Shown here one piece after another: positions 25,528 through 34,436 of a DNA stretch of 64,000 nucleotides; positions within the stretch are counted from its first letter, which is position 1; every line of letters starts with the position of its first letter. A model generated the notes under the pieces. That model saw nothing but the letters and a program-made list of their open reading frames with translations, did not search any database and was not told where the DNA came from. This DNA is from Nakamurella lactea DSM 19367 (lineage in GTDB: Bacteria; Actinomycetota; Actinomycetes; Mycobacteriales; Nakamurellaceae), in contig NZ_KE384549.1 of assembly GCF_000426645.1 (NCBI RefSeq), forward strand, positions 124,001 through 188,000. The letters run 5' to 3'. Both the position numbers and the translations under genes were made by a program.

Positions 25528-26322
25528 TCATACGCGGGCGCGGAAGGTAACCGCCAGGTACGCGCCGTCGCGGACGCGATCTACGATCTCGAAGCCGCTC
25601 CGGTTCGCCAGCTCCTGCACGGACCGGCCGAGGAAGAAGCTCAGGTGAAATCGGGTGTTTTCGATAGCAAGGTCGTAGCAAGCCGTTGCGTGAGTCATCA
25701 GTCCACCTGGCTTGAGATGTTCGCGCATGGCAGCGAAGTCCGCGACCGGATCCTGTAGGTGCTCGATGAGGTTGTTCGAAAAGATCGCGTCGAATCGCGC
25801 CGACAGCTCGCCCCGGCTTCCCGCGACGAACGGAGATTCGGATCGTGCGATCGGCTCGTAGCCCCAGACATCCCAGCCCTCAGCTCGAAGTGAGCTGATG
25901 GTGCTCGCCCAGATCCCGCAGCCCCAGTTGAGATACAGCCCTCCAGCTTCAGGTGAGCATGACTCGAACGCCCGACGTTCCTCGGCAGTCGAGTCGCTCT
26001 CGCTGTACCTGTCGTAAAGCACGCCGTACTCGGCCGCTAGTTGAGATGCGCCCAGATCGAGCATCTTCATCGGTCCGAAGACGAAGTCGCAATCTGGGCA
26101 CTCGTAGCGTTGCAGGCGCCCGCCGCCGAACTGACACTCTGACTCGTGCGTCCGGTAGCGGTCCCGTCCGCCGCTGTGCCCACACACAGGACAGGTCAAC
26201 GTGCGGGTCAGGAGCGTCGAGTCGTAGATCGCATCCGCGGTCGCCCACCGGGCGCTGACCAAGTAGTCAGTGAGATCGTTGAAGCGCTGCTCGAGGCGGC
26301 TCGCGGGCTCCATATCGTTCAT
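25528..26322 (-). CDS. SAM-dependent methyltransferase with zinc-binding head
   Basis: About 264 residues. The N-terminal part has two cysteine pairs, CPVC and CPDC, some 30 residues apart, a likely zinc site as in sugar C-methyltransferase-like proteins. The SAM domain has YLNWGCGIWASTIS (degenerate GxGxG), WGYEPIARSE, and the later FDAIFSNNLIEHLQDPVADF with KPGGLM. The ATG at 26322 (MNDMEPASRLEQ) is favoured; upstream codons in the same frame look non-coding. It is divergent from gmd with about 97 bases between. It may methylate a deoxysugar or the polymer; the substrate is unknown. Confidence 0.75.
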   Translation of the reverse strand: MNDMEPASRLEQRFNDLTDYLVSARWATADAIYDSTLLTRTLTCPVCGHSGGRDRYRTHESECQFGGGRLQRYECPDCDFVFGPMKMLDLGASQLAAEYGVLYDRYSESDSTAEERRAFESCSPEAGGLYLNWGCGIWASTISSLRAEGWDVWGYEPIARSESPFVAGSRGELSARFDAIFSNNLIEHLQDPVADFAAMREHLKPGGLMTHATACYDLAIENTRFHLSFFLGRSVQELANRSGFEIVDRVRDGAYLAVTFRARV

Positions 26323-26373
26323 GTTAGGTGCCCACGCCGGTCGCTCGGGGACGAAGGCGCGCGGTCCCACCGT

Positions 26374-26379
26374 TAGGAT
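26374..26379 (+). promoter_or_regulatory. Candidate -10 box for gmd
   Basis: TAGGAT lies 41 bases before the gmd ATG, inside the divergent gap. A start about 7 bases downstream would leave a short leader that includes the AAGGAG ribosome site at 26410-26414. No good -35 match was found. Confidence 0.4.
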
Positions 26380-26419
26380 GACACCCGATTCGCTGTGCCC
26401 ATCCGTGACAAGGAGTCCC

Positions 26420-27406
26420 ATGCCCCGCGCTTTCATCACCGGAATCACCGGCCAGGACGGCCTCTACCTTTCGGAGCAGCTGATCGACAAGGGCTACGAG
26501 GTCTACGGCCTGATCCGCGGGCAGAACAACCCGAAGCGCGCGCTGGTCGAGAGCGAGGTGCCCGGCGTCAAGCTGATCACCGGCGACATCACCGACCTGT
26601 CCAGCCTGATGCGCGCGTTCAACACCGCGCAGCCGGATGAGGTCTACAACCTCGGAGCCATCTCCTTCGTGGCGTACTCCTGGGAGAACGCCAAGCTCAC
26701 CACCGACGTCACCGGTAACGGCGTGCTCAATGTGCTCGAGGCGACCCGGCTGTACGCCGGCAACGATCTGAGCAAGGTCCGCTTCTACCAGGCGTCGTCG
26801 TCGGAGATGTTCGGCAAGGTGCAGGAGGTGCCCCAGCGCGAGAGCACGCTGCTCTGGCCTCGTTCGCCGTACGGCGTGGCGAAGGTCTACGGCCACTACA
26901 TGACCATCAACTACCGCGAGTCCTACGGCATGCACGCCAGCTCCGGGATCCTGTTCAACCACGAGTCGCCGCGTCGCGGCCCGGAGTTCGTCACCCGCAA
27001 GGTGACCCAGGCCGTCGCCCGGATCTCGCTCGGGCTGCAGGACAAGGTGTCGCTGGGCAACCTGGATGCCAAGCGCGACTGGGGGTTTGCCGGCGACTAC
27101 GTCGATGCGATGTGGCGGATGCTGCAGGCCGACGAGGCCGACGACTACGTCGTGGCCACCGGTGAGACCCACTCGATCCGTGAACTGCTGGACGTCGCGT
27201 TCAAGCGGGTCGGCATCGACGACTGGGAGAAGTTCGTCTTCGTCGATCCGCAGTTCTTCCGTCCGGCCGAGGTCGACCTGCTGATCGGCGATCCGGCCAA
27301 GGCCAAGGAGAAGCTGGGCTGGGAGCCGAAGGTCGGCTTCCCGGAGCTGGTCACCATGATGGTGGACTCCGACGTCGAGAAGCAGCGCGCGCTGGCCGGG
27401 AAGTAA
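26420..27406 (+). CDS. gmd: GDP-mannose 4,6-dehydratase
   Basis: A 328-residue short-chain dehydrogenase-type enzyme that turns GDP-mannose into GDP-4-keto-6-deoxymannose in the cytoplasm. ITGITGQDG near the N-terminus is the NADP loop with the GQDG signature of [12 protein letters not shown] holds the catalytic Ser/Thr and Glu, and [13 protein letters not shown] the Tyr and Lys; [17 protein letters not shown] is the substrate loop. ATG 26420 follows AAGGAG. The product is the substrate of the perosamine-synthase-like enzyme at 14060-15187. A paralogue follows after eight bases and manC after that, so GDP-mannose supply and use are joined. Confidence 0.93.
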   Translation: MPRAFITGITGQDGLYLSEQLIDKGYEVYGLIRGQNNPKRALVESEVPGVKLITGDITDLSSLMRAFNTAQPDEVYNLGAISFVAYSWENAKLTTDVTGNGVLNVLEATRLYAGNDLSKVRFYQASSSEMFGKVQEVPQRESTLLWPRSPYGVAKVYGHYMTINYRESYGMHASSGILFNHESPRRGPEFVTRKVTQAVARISLGLQDKVSLGNLDAKRDWGFAGDYVDAMWRMLQADEADDYVVATGETHSIRELLDVAFKRVGIDDWEKFVFVDPQFFRPAEVDLLIGDPAKAKEKLGWEPKVGFPELVTMMVDSDVEKQRALAGK

Positions 27407-27414
27407 CCGCGCCG

Positions 27415-28389
27415 ATGACGCACGGCACCGAACGGGTCCTGATCACCGGGATCACCGGTCAGGACGGCGGGTACCTTGCCGAGCAATTGTCGAACGACGG
27501 CGCGGAGATCCATGGGCTCGTCAGAGACGGCGATGAGGCCGCGTCCGGGCTTCTGCAGCGTTTGCCGCAGGCGCAGCTGCACACCGGCGACCTGACGGAC
27601 ACGGAGGGCATGCGCGACTTGCTCCGCGTGCTCAAGCCGAGTGAGGTCTACAACCTCGCCGGCATCTCGTCGGTGGCTCAATCGTGGGAACAGCCCACGC
27701 TGACGGCGGAAGTCACCGGGGTGGCGGTGGCGGTGCTGCTGCAGACTGCCTGGCAGCTGACCGAGAGCGGCAACCCGGTCAGGTTCGTCCAGGCATCCAG
27801 CGCCGAAATGTTCGGCAATCCGCAGCGGAGTCCCCAGAACGAAAGCACCCCGATCGCGCCGGTCAGCCCGTACGGTGCGGCGAAGGCATATGCCCATCAT
27901 CTGGTCGGGGTCTACCGAGCACGTGGACTTCACGCGTGCTCGCTCATCTTGTACAACCACGAATCGCCGCGCCGGCCATCGTCGTTCGTCACTCGGAAGA
28001 TCACTCAGGCGGCAGCCCGAATAGCCGGCGGCGACACCGAGCAGTTGGCGCTCGGCAATTTGGATGCTCGCCGCGATTGGGGCTGGGCCCCGGATTATGT
28101 GGACGCCATGGTCAGGGCAGCCCGGCACGCGGTGCCCGGGGACTACGTCATCGCGACCGGCGTGGAGCACACAGTGCGGGACTTCGTGGCTGCCGCCTTC
28201 GTCGCGGCGGGAATCGACGACTGGAACCAGTACGTGCGGGTCGATCCGCGGTTTTTCCGGCCGGTCGATGCTGTAGAGCAGATCGGCGACCCGAGCAAGG
28301 CCGGCCAACTCCTCGGTTGGGCGCCCACCGTCCCGTTCGATGAGATCGTCGCCCGGATGGTCCGGGCCGAGAACCAGCCGGCCGAATAG
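27415..28389 (+). CDS. GDP-mannose 4,6-dehydratase paralogue
   Basis: A 324-residue paralogue of the upstream GMD. It keeps [12 protein letters not shown], the catalytic region [25 protein letters not shown] with the Tyr/Lys pair, [16 protein letters not shown] and [18 protein letters not shown]. All key residues are present, so it may be a second dehydratase. In some bacteria a GMD-like partner reduces the 4-keto sugar to GDP-rhamnose or epimerises it, and that is an alternative; classic RMD enzymes lack the GQDG loop seen here. It overlaps no gene but ends just before manC. Which reaction it performs cannot be settled from sequence. Confidence 0.8.
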   Translation: MTHGTERVLITGITGQDGGYLAEQLSNDGAEIHGLVRDGDEAASGLLQRLPQAQLHTGDLTDTEGMRDLLRVLKPSEVYNLAGISSVAQSWEQPTLTAEVTGVAVAVLLQTAWQLTESGNPVRFVQASSAEMFGNPQRSPQNESTPIAPVSPYGAAKAYAHHLVGVYRARGLHACSLILYNHESPRRPSSFVTRKITQAAARIAGGDTEQLALGNLDARRDWGWAPDYVDAMVRAARHAVPGDYVIATGVEHTVRDFVAAAFVAAGIDDWNQYVRVDPRFFRPVDAVEQIGDPSKAGQLLGWAPTVPFDEIVARMVRAENQPAE

Positions 28390-28412
28390 TGCTCGAAAGG
28401 GACAACTCTCAC

Positions 28413-29516
28413 ATGACATCAGGCAACGTCCGACCGGCCATCGACGACTTCTGGGCGGTGATTCCGGCCGGCGGCGCCGGCACTCGTCTGTGGCCACTGT
28501 CCAGGGCAGGCGCGCCGAAATTCCTGCACGACCTGACCGGATCGGGCCGCACGCTGATCCAAGCCACGGTCGATCGGCTGGCGCCGCTGTGCGGCGAGCG
28601 GCTGATGGTCGTGACAGGCAATGCGCACGCCGCTGCCGTCGCCGAGCAGCTACCGGAGCTGGCAGCCGAGTCGATCCTGGCCGAGCCGTCTCCCATGGAT
28701 TCGATGCCGGCCATCGGCTGGGCCGCGGCGCTGCTCGAGGTCAGGGATCCGTCCGCCGTGCTGGGTTCGTTCGCCGCCGACCATGTCATTGCCGACGCCG
28801 AAGCCTTCCGTGACTGTGTCCGCGAGGCAGTGGCCGTGGCGCGGACCGGCCAACTCGTGACGATCGGCATCGAGCCGACCTTCCCCTCGTCCGGATTCGG
28901 ATACATCCGGCTCGGTGACGCCCTGGATGTCGACGGCGCGCCGTCCGCACGCCGAGTGGCCGAATTCGTCGAGAAACCCGACGAGGCCACGGCGCAGCGC
29001 TACCTGGACGGCGGCGACTACCGCTGGAACGCCGGCATGTTCGTGGTTCGGGCGTCGGTGCTGATGGACATGATCGCCGGGTATCAGCCCGAGCTGGCTG
29101 CCGGGTTGCGGCAGCTGGCCGCAGGGCAGGCCGAGCTGGACAGCGTCTGGCCGGGACTGACCAAGATCGCGATCGATCATGCCGTGGCGGAGCCGGCCGC
29201 CGCCGACGGCCGGGTGGCCGTCATCCCGGCCGGGTTCGACTGGGACGACGTCGGCGACTTCGCCTCGTTGTCGGCGCTGCTGCCGGCCGCCGCCGGCGCA
29301 TCGGCCAAGGTGTTGGGCGATCCGGCGTCGGTGATTCTGCAGGACGCCACCGGCACGGTGGTCACCGGCGGCCGTACCGTGGTGCTGCTCGGCCTGAAGG
29401 ACGTCGTGATCGTCGACACCCCGGACGCCCTGCTGGTGGCCAGCCGCGAGCGGGCACAGGACGTCAAACAGATCGTCGAATTGCTCAAGTCGTCCGAGCG
29501 CGGACATCTGACCTGA
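28413..29516 (+). CDS. manC: Mannose-1-phosphate guanylyltransferase
   Basis: A 367-residue nucleotidyltransferase that makes GDP-mannose from mannose-1-phosphate and GTP. The signature [22 protein letters not shown] is the GMP pyrophosphorylase loop ([12 protein letters not shown]...PK), and [14 protein letters not shown] and YRWNAGMFV are further family motifs. No C-terminal isomerase domain is present, as in actinobacterial enzymes of this type. ATG 28413 is favoured, 11 bases after GAAAGGGA; a GTG at 28389 overlapping the previous stop is possible. It is the GDP-mannose source for the two GMD enzymes upstream. Two hairpins follow the stop. Confidence 0.92.
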   Translation: MTSGNVRPAIDDFWAVIPAGGAGTRLWPLSRAGAPKFLHDLTGSGRTLIQATVDRLAPLCGERLMVVTGNAHAAAVAEQLPELAAESILAEPSPMDSMPAIGWAAALLEVRDPSAVLGSFAADHVIADAEAFRDCVREAVAVARTGQLVTIGIEPTFPSSGFGYIRLGDALDVDGAPSARRVAEFVEKPDEATAQRYLDGGDYRWNAGMFVVRASVLMDMIAGYQPELAAGLRQLAAGQAELDSVWPGLTKIAIDHAVAEPAAADGRVAVIPAGFDWDDVGDFASLSALLPAAAGASAKVLGDPASVILQDATGTVVTGGRTVVLLGLKDVVIVDTPDALLVASRERAQDVKQIVELLKSSERGHLT

Positions 29517-29523
29517 CGATGCG

Positions 29524-29580
29524 CCCGCGGTTCGCGGGTGTGACGAGTCCCGAATCCGGAGTGAGATTCTCGCCGGATTC
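29524..29580 (+). terminator. Tandem terminator hairpins after manC
   Basis: First hairpin 29524-29538: CCCGCG, loop GTT, CGCGGG. Second hairpin 29552-29580: GAATCCGG and CCGGATTC, perfect 8-bp arms around a 13-base loop. Both lie within 65 bases of the manC stop. Confidence 0.55.
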
Positions 29581-29637
29581 ATAGCTGGGCCCCCGCCGTC
29601 GGATGCGGGTGTCGGCGGCATCCCCCGGTAGAGTCCC

Positions 29638-30666
29638 GTGGCGATGACATCCTCTTCCGACGCCCCGGGCGCGCAGCATCCGACGGCCAGCGCCGAGGGG
29701 GCGGCACCACCGGTCGGCGGGTCACGCCGACGTCTGCTGACGCAGCTCGTCAAGATCGTTGGGTTCGTCATCGCGATCGTCGCCGTCGGTCTCTGCGTGC
29801 GCATCCTGGTCCGCGAATGGCCGACGGTGTCGGCGGCACTGCGGCATGCCAACCTGTGGCTGTTGCTGCTGGCGCTGCTGCTGGGCGGGATCGGCATGTG
29901 GCTGCTGGCGGTTCTCTGGTGGCGCTGTCTGGCCGTGTTCGGCGTCCGGCGGGGCGTGGCCGAGGTGTCGTCCTGGTATTTCGCCGGCGAGCTCGGCAAG
30001 TATCTGCCGGGTGGCATCTGGACGGTCGTCGGACGCGGTGAACTGGCCCGACGCGCCGGAGTATCGCGGTCGACCGCCTACGCCACCACGCTGTTCTCGT
30101 TGGCGTTGATGTGTGTGGGCGGAGGCGTCGCCTGTGGCCTGCTGGTCCCGTTCTTCGCGCTCGACGGCGGCCGGTTCGGACCGGAGTTGATGCTGATCGC
30201 CCTGGTGCCGATTGGCATAGTCGTGGTGCATCCGGCGGTCTTCGGTCGGCTGCTCGCCCTGGCGAAGCGCGTCACCAAGGGCCGGCTGGACCTGACCGCG
30301 CCCCGGTGGTCGGCGATGCTCGGGCTGATCGCACTGGCCACTCCGACCTGGTTGGCTGTCGGCGCGGCGTCGTCGGTGATCACCGCGGCGCTGGGATTCG
30401 AGCAGCAACCGGCCAGAGTGGCGTTCGCCGCCGTGGTCGCCTGGATCGTCGGATTTCTGGCCGTGCCGGTACCCGCCGGAGCGGGGATCCGGGAGCTACT
30501 GTTCATCGTCGCCTGCGGAATGGCGATCGGCCCGGCCACCGCGGTCGCCGGAGTCGCCAGAGTATTTCTGATCGTGGTGGATGCTGTCGGCGGGATCGCC
30601 GGGTTGCTCACCGTACGCTGGGCCGGGCGACGTCGCCCGGCCGAAATCGGACAGTTGGAGACCTGA
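29638..30666 (+). CDS. Flippase-like integral membrane protein (YbhN/AglD, UPF0104)
   Basis: About 342 residues with roughly eight membrane segments after a hydrophilic N-terminus. FAGELGKYLPGGIWTVVGR and the late motif VPVPAGAGIREL are the two signatures of the lysylphosphatidylglycerol synthase membrane-domain/flippase-like family. Without the soluble C-terminal domain of MprF, members are thought to move or expose lipids or lipid-linked glycans. GTG 29638 or ATG 29644 are both possible starts; a TAGAGT box ends at 29634. A second family member lies at 33324-34436. The substrate is unknown. Confidence 0.8.
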   Translation: MAMTSSSDAPGAQHPTASAEGAAPPVGGSRRRLLTQLVKIVGFVIAIVAVGLCVRILVREWPTVSAALRHANLWLLLLALLLGGIGMWLLAVLWWRCLAVFGVRRGVAEVSSWYFAGELGKYLPGGIWTVVGRGELARRAGVSRSTAYATTLFSLALMCVGGGVACGLLVPFFALDGGRFGPELMLIALVPIGIVVVHPAVFGRLLALAKRVTKGRLDLTAPRWSAMLGLIALATPTWLAVGAASSVITAALGFEQQPARVAFAAVVAWIVGFLAVPVPAGAGIRELLFIVACGMAIGPATAVAGVARVFLIVVDAVGGIAGLLTVRWAGRRRPAEIGQLET

Positions 30667-31440
30667 GTGGCAGCCCGCCAACGGAGAACGACCGCTGACA
30701 CTTCGCCGCGGGGCACCCTCGCCTGGCGAGCCAAGAGCGCCTATGCCAAATCGGCGCGCGGTGCCGGCGCAATCCTGATTCGTCTGCACGTGCTTCCGAG
30801 CAGTCCGCCGCCAGGAGATCGGCGCATCCGCCATTGGCTGTTCAGCCTCACCAGAATTCACGACTCGCTGGGCATGGCCGAGCTGGGCGTGCCGTGGTGG
30901 ACCTATCGATCCATCGATGCGGTCGACGGTTGGCTGTCCGCCAGGTCGAAGCCGATCCGGGTCTTTGAGTACGGCTCGGGCGCCAGCACGTTCTGGCTGT
31001 CCGCTCGGGCGGACGAGATCTTCTCGGTCGAGCATCACCGCGGGTTCGCCGACATGATGCGACCCGAGTTGGCGAAGCTGAAAAACGTGACCTTCCTACA
31101 GGTGGACGCACCAGCCTCCGAAGCGCCGAGAATCGGCTCGGCGAAGATCGGCAGCGAACACCTGGACTTCTACGACTACGTGCACGCGATCGACACGGTC
31201 GAGGGTGATTTCGACGTGGTGGTAGTGGACGGCCGGGCACGCGAGGCCTGCCTGCGGATCGCCGTCGACCGACTGGCGCCGGGTGGCGTGATCATCTTCG
31301 ACAATTCGCACCGCAAGCGTTATGTGGACGCGATTGCCGCCAGCGGGCTGACCGAACGTATCTATGGCGGCCTCACACCGACCCTGCCCTATCCGGACCG
31401 CACGTCCCTGTTGACGAAGTCCGACCCAGGCGTCGCCTGA
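30667..31440 (+). CDS. Class I SAM-dependent methyltransferase-like protein
   Basis: A 257-residue protein. The SAM-binding region IRVFEYGSGASTFWLSAR is followed by IFSVEHHRGFADMM, then FDVVVVDGRAREACLRIA and RLAPGGVIIFDNSHRKRY, the order of strands in a Rossmann-type methyltransferase. The first 75 residues are basic and probably contact lipid or the next protein. GTG 30667 follows the flippase stop directly, so the two are one unit. No family-specific catalytic residue for a named substrate is visible; sugar or glycolipid methylation is the most likely role. Confidence 0.7.
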   Translation: MAARQRRTTADTSPRGTLAWRAKSAYAKSARGAGAILIRLHVLPSSPPPGDRRIRHWLFSLTRIHDSLGMAELGVPWWTYRSIDAVDGWLSARSKPIRVFEYGSGASTFWLSARADEIFSVEHHRGFADMMRPELAKLKNVTFLQVDAPASEAPRIGSAKIGSEHLDFYDYVHAIDTVEGDFDVVVVDGRAREACLRIAVDRLAPGGVIIFDNSHRKRYVDAIAASGLTERIYGGLTPTLPYPDRTSLLTKSDPGVA

Positions 31441-31469
31441 CATCAGGTGCCGGCCGGCACGCCGCGGAC

Positions 31470-31475
31470 TAACGT
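31470..31475 (+). promoter_or_regulatory. -10 box for the secreted protein (leaderless type)
   Basis: TAACGT ends seven bases before ATG 31482, and no ribosome site precedes that ATG. The spacing fits transcription starting at the start codon. Confidence 0.5.
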
Positions 31476-31481
31476 TGCCGC

Positions 31482-32369
31482 ATGGGTGAAATCGGGTCGA
31501 ATCGGATTTCCGGTGCGGTCGTGGCGATCGCGGCCGTTCTGATCGGTGTGGTCCAGCCGGCCGTCGCGGGCGCGGAAGTGCGGACGACGGCCATTCCGCC
31601 GGCCGCGGCGGCCACTGTCGCGGTGACGTCTGCCGCATCGAGGACAACAGCGACCAAGGTCAGTATCAGGGTCTCGGCGAGCGAGGTTGATGTATCGACG
31701 GGCGTGACGGTCAGCGGCAAGCTCTATCGGGCGGTGAATGGTGACGCGTTGCCGGGTAGGTGGGTCTCGCTGTACGCGCGTCAGCACAACGAATCCAGCT
31801 ATCGGAAGGTGGCCCAGGCGGCTACCAAAGCAGGTGGCAATTACGTCTTCTACCTGAAGCCGACCTGGAGCACGGCCTATCAGGTGCGCTTCGCCGGCGG
31901 ACCGAACCGGGCGCCCTCGAACTCGTCGTACAAGGATGTACGGGTCCGCAGCTGGTACTACCTCAACGAGCTGGCCCACACGAACACGTATTCCTTCCCA
32001 GCACCGGCGCCAGGTGGCGGCACGTACAGCGTCGGGGGGGTCAGCTACCTACATTCGTTGAGCGCCGAAGGGCTGCACCTGGACGCGGGTTACGAATGGG
32101 ATCAGGTGGCGCGCTGCTCGAAGTTCGACACGAAGTACGGCATCGACGACAATGGATCGGCCACCGTCGGCAGTTTCCAGGCGTTCTGGGATGCGCCGAA
32201 GGGCTCTCCGACATCGTCGCCGACAATGAACGCCGACATGGGGCAGCCGGCTCAGTCGTACACGACTGCAATCCGAAGCGGTCGCCTCATTCTGTACGCC
32301 TCGGCCAACTCTGACTCCACCCAGGGTGACGCCGTCTGGGCCTCAGCCAGAGTCCACTGCGTCTGGTAG
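31482..32369 (+). CDS. Secreted protein with Ig-like and NPCBM-like parts
   Basis: A 295-residue exported protein. Residues 1-30 are a signal peptide (short basic start, hydrophobic core VVAIAAVLIGVV, Ala-rich cleavage region). Residues about 58-155 look like a bacterial Ig/carboxypeptidase-regulatory fold (VSTGVTVSGKLYRAVNGDAL). Residues about 175-290 carry YSVGGVSYLHSLSAEGLHL, KYGIDDNGSATVGSFQAFWD and a cysteine pair, resembling NPCBM-type carbohydrate-binding modules. There are no catalytic residues I recognise and no sortase motif. Binding to the cell's own glycan is plausible. It is transcribed from its own TAACGT box and faces the convergent methyltransferase gene. Confidence 0.7.
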   Translation: MGEIGSNRISGAVVAIAAVLIGVVQPAVAGAEVRTTAIPPAAAATVAVTSAASRTTATKVSIRVSASEVDVSTGVTVSGKLYRAVNGDALPGRWVSLYARQHNESSYRKVAQAATKAGGNYVFYLKPTWSTAYQVRFAGGPNRAPSNSSYKDVRVRSWYYLNELAHTNTYSFPAPAPGGGTYSVGGVSYLHSLSAEGLHLDAGYEWDQVARCSKFDTKYGIDDNGSATVGSFQAFWDAPKGSPTSSPTMNADMGQPAQSYTTAIRSGRLILYASANSDSTQGDAVWASARVHCVW

Positions 32370-32472
32370 GGGCAGAGCGGGCGGTGGCCACGCTGACGCG
32401 GTCGGACGGTCACCGCACGCTACCTGTTCGATCAGTACGTTCCCGCTGACGGCGTCGAACGGAACCGCAGGA

Positions 32473-33297
32473 TCAGAAAGGCCGGACGACGGTCTCCGGG
32501 GCGATGGCCAGCGCCGGGCCCGCCGGGCGCAGTTCGGACTTGCTGGCCAGCCAGATCACTGTCGGCAATAGCTGTCGGCCGGCGCTGCGCACCGGTGCCG
32601 GCGTCTTGCGGACCAACGACGCGGCACGGCCGCCGACCTGGTCGCCCGCCGCGAACTCCTCGGGGTGGGCGATGATGCTGAAGCTGTAGTCGGTGACGTA
32701 GAACTTGCGTAGCATCTTCTTCAGACCGCCGATGGTGCGGTAGCTCTCGTAGTAGTGATCGCCCTTCCGGCCGACCTTCATGTACCGATCGGCCAGGCCC
32801 TGCGGCAGCCATGACAGGAACGGCAATCGGTGATGCGGCTCCATCACGCCGAGCTTGTTGCCGAGCCCGAGATAGACGACGCCGGTGGGGGAGAGCACCC
32901 GGTAGATCTCGGCGATCACGGCGTCCGGGTCGACCACATGCTCGTAGATGTGGTTGAACACCACCACATCGATGCTGTCGTCGGCGAATGGAAGGGCTTC
33001 GCCATCACCACACACGAAGATGCAGCGGGGGTCCCGCTCGGCGCGCGCCCGTGCCAGCCCGGGAACGTCGATGTCGACGCCGATTGAGGTCACGCCGCGC
33101 TTGGCCGCCGCTTCCACGTTGAAGCCGACAGAGGAACCCACATCGAGCATCGTGGCCCGGTGAACCCAGTCGCTACCGAGGACATGATCGAGCACGGCAT
33201 GAATCTTCTGGGCCTTCTGAGTCCGGGTTTCGACCCTTGACATCTCGGCCTGAATCTCCGAATAGGCGAGCTGCTTCTCGCGACGTCTCTCTGCCAC
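32473..33297 (-). CDS. Class I SAM-dependent methyltransferase
   Basis: A 274-residue methyltransferase of the Methyltransf_11 type. MLDVGSSVGFNVEAAAKRGV is the SAM loop, IGVDIDVPGLARA the acidic strand, CGDGEALPFADDSIDVVVFN motif II, and VLSPTGVVYLGLGNKLG motif III. GTG 33297 is chosen because GGAAGGA lies upstream and similarity starts there; the frame is open much further upstream, over the membrane protein gene, but that part is antisense-like. It is the last of three same-strand genes with the flippase-like protein and a GT4. Substrate unknown, perhaps a glycolipid. Confidence 0.82.
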   Translation of the reverse strand: MAERRREKQLAYSEIQAEMSRVETRTQKAQKIHAVLDHVLGSDWVHRATMLDVGSSVGFNVEAAAKRGVTSIGVDIDVPGLARARAERDPRCIFVCGDGEALPFADDSIDVVVFNHIYEHVVDPDAVIAEIYRVLSPTGVVYLGLGNKLGVMEPHHRLPFLSWLPQGLADRYMKVGRKGDHYYESYRTIGGLKKMLRKFYVTDYSFSIIAHPEEFAAGDQVGGRAASLVRKTPAPVRSAGRQLLPTVIWLASKSELRPAGPALAIAPETVVRPF

Positions 33298-33323
33298 TGG
33301 GTCCTTCCTGTCCGCGAACCCGG

Positions 33324-34436
33324 TCAGGGTAACGCATCGATTCGATCGATCCCGCGCCGTGAGATCGACTGTCGGTAGACCAGCATCGAGGCGCCGGCGA
33401 ACGCAAAATCCAGGACAGCCAGCACGGCTCTGGACAACAGGACGACCGCCAGCACGGAGGCGTGGTTGAACGACGAACTGTCCGCCAAGGTCGAGGACAG
33501 CGCCACTCCCAGGACGGCCTCCCGCACTCCGGCGCCGGCCGGAGCCGGCACGAACACGGTGCCGGCCGTGAACGCCAGCGCGAAACCGCCGATCGCGCCG
33601 ACCAGCGACGTGGCCGGGTCCGCGCCCAACGACACGCACAGCGCCCAGCACTGCAGGCCGAGCATCAGCCACGAGAAGACCTGGAACCCGATGGCCGCGA
33701 AGTAGTGGTTGCGAGAACCACCGTCGAACTCGATCGGCTTGCGCCGCAAGATCTTCAGTCCGAAGTTCACCCCTCGAAAGACGACCTTGGGCATCGCCAT
33801 CACGATCACCACAGGTAGTAGCAACAGCAGCCACCACAAGCCGCCTGCCCCGCTGCCGACCGACCCGGCCAGCGTCACGACGATGCCCAACGCCCCGCCG
33901 GTCACCAGTGAAAGGAACAGGGCGAGGACCCCGGCGGTGGCCGAGGCGTCGCCGTCGATGCCGTGTTTGCGGCCCATCTGGGTCACCACCACGACCGGCC
34001 AGACAGAGCCTGGTAGGTACTTTCCGAGTTGGCTGACGAAGAACAATCTCGCCGCGGCCGCCGGCGCCAGCCGGTGCCGACTGGTCATTTCCAATAGTGA
34101 ACGCAAAGTGAACGCCGACGCCGACAACCCGATGCCGGCGAACACCGCAGCCGCGGCCAGCCACCGCCAGTCCGCTCGACTGAGCTGAAGGCTGATCTCA
34201 TCCCATCTGCTGGCGAAGAAGTAGATGCCGAATCCGAATACCGCTATCCCGAACGCGACCTTCAGGATCGTTCCCCATCGCCGCCGACGAGCGGTAGTGG
34301 CCGCTGCGACTGGTGCCGCGTGACCAGCATCACTCGCATCGTCCGAGATGCTGGATCCGGGATCCTGTGTCCGCGGGTCGACCGGCTGCCCCGACGCGTC
34401 GCCTCCGATCGGCCCAGACTCGTCGCCTCCGATCAT
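33324..34436 (-). CDS. Flippase-like integral membrane protein (UPF0104)
   Basis: A 370-residue membrane protein with a hydrophilic N-terminus of about 50 residues and some eight membrane segments. FVSQLGKYLPGSVWPVVVV and VPAPAGAGVREAVLGVAL match the same two signatures as the protein at 29638-30666. ATG 34436 overlaps the stop of the GT4 gene upstream (ATGA), linking lipid translocation with glycosylation. Its partner methyltransferase follows after 26 bases. The transported lipid is not known. Confidence 0.8.
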   Translation of the reverse strand: MIGGDESGPIGGDASGQPVDPRTQDPGSSISDDASDAGHAAPVAAATTARRRRWGTILKVAFGIAVFGFGIYFFASRWDEISLQLSRADWRWLAAAAVFAGIGLSASAFTLRSLLEMTSRHRLAPAAAARLFFVSQLGKYLPGSVWPVVVVTQMGRKHGIDGDASATAGVLALFLSLVTGGALGIVVTLAGSVGSGAGGLWWLLLLLPVVIVMAMPKVVFRGVNFGLKILRRKPIEFDGGSRNHYFAAIGFQVFSWLMLGLQCWALCVSLGADPATSLVGAIGGFALAFTAGTVFVPAPAGAGVREAVLGVALSSTLADSSSFNHASVLAVVLLSRAVLAVLDFAFAGASMLVYRQSISRRGIDRIDALP

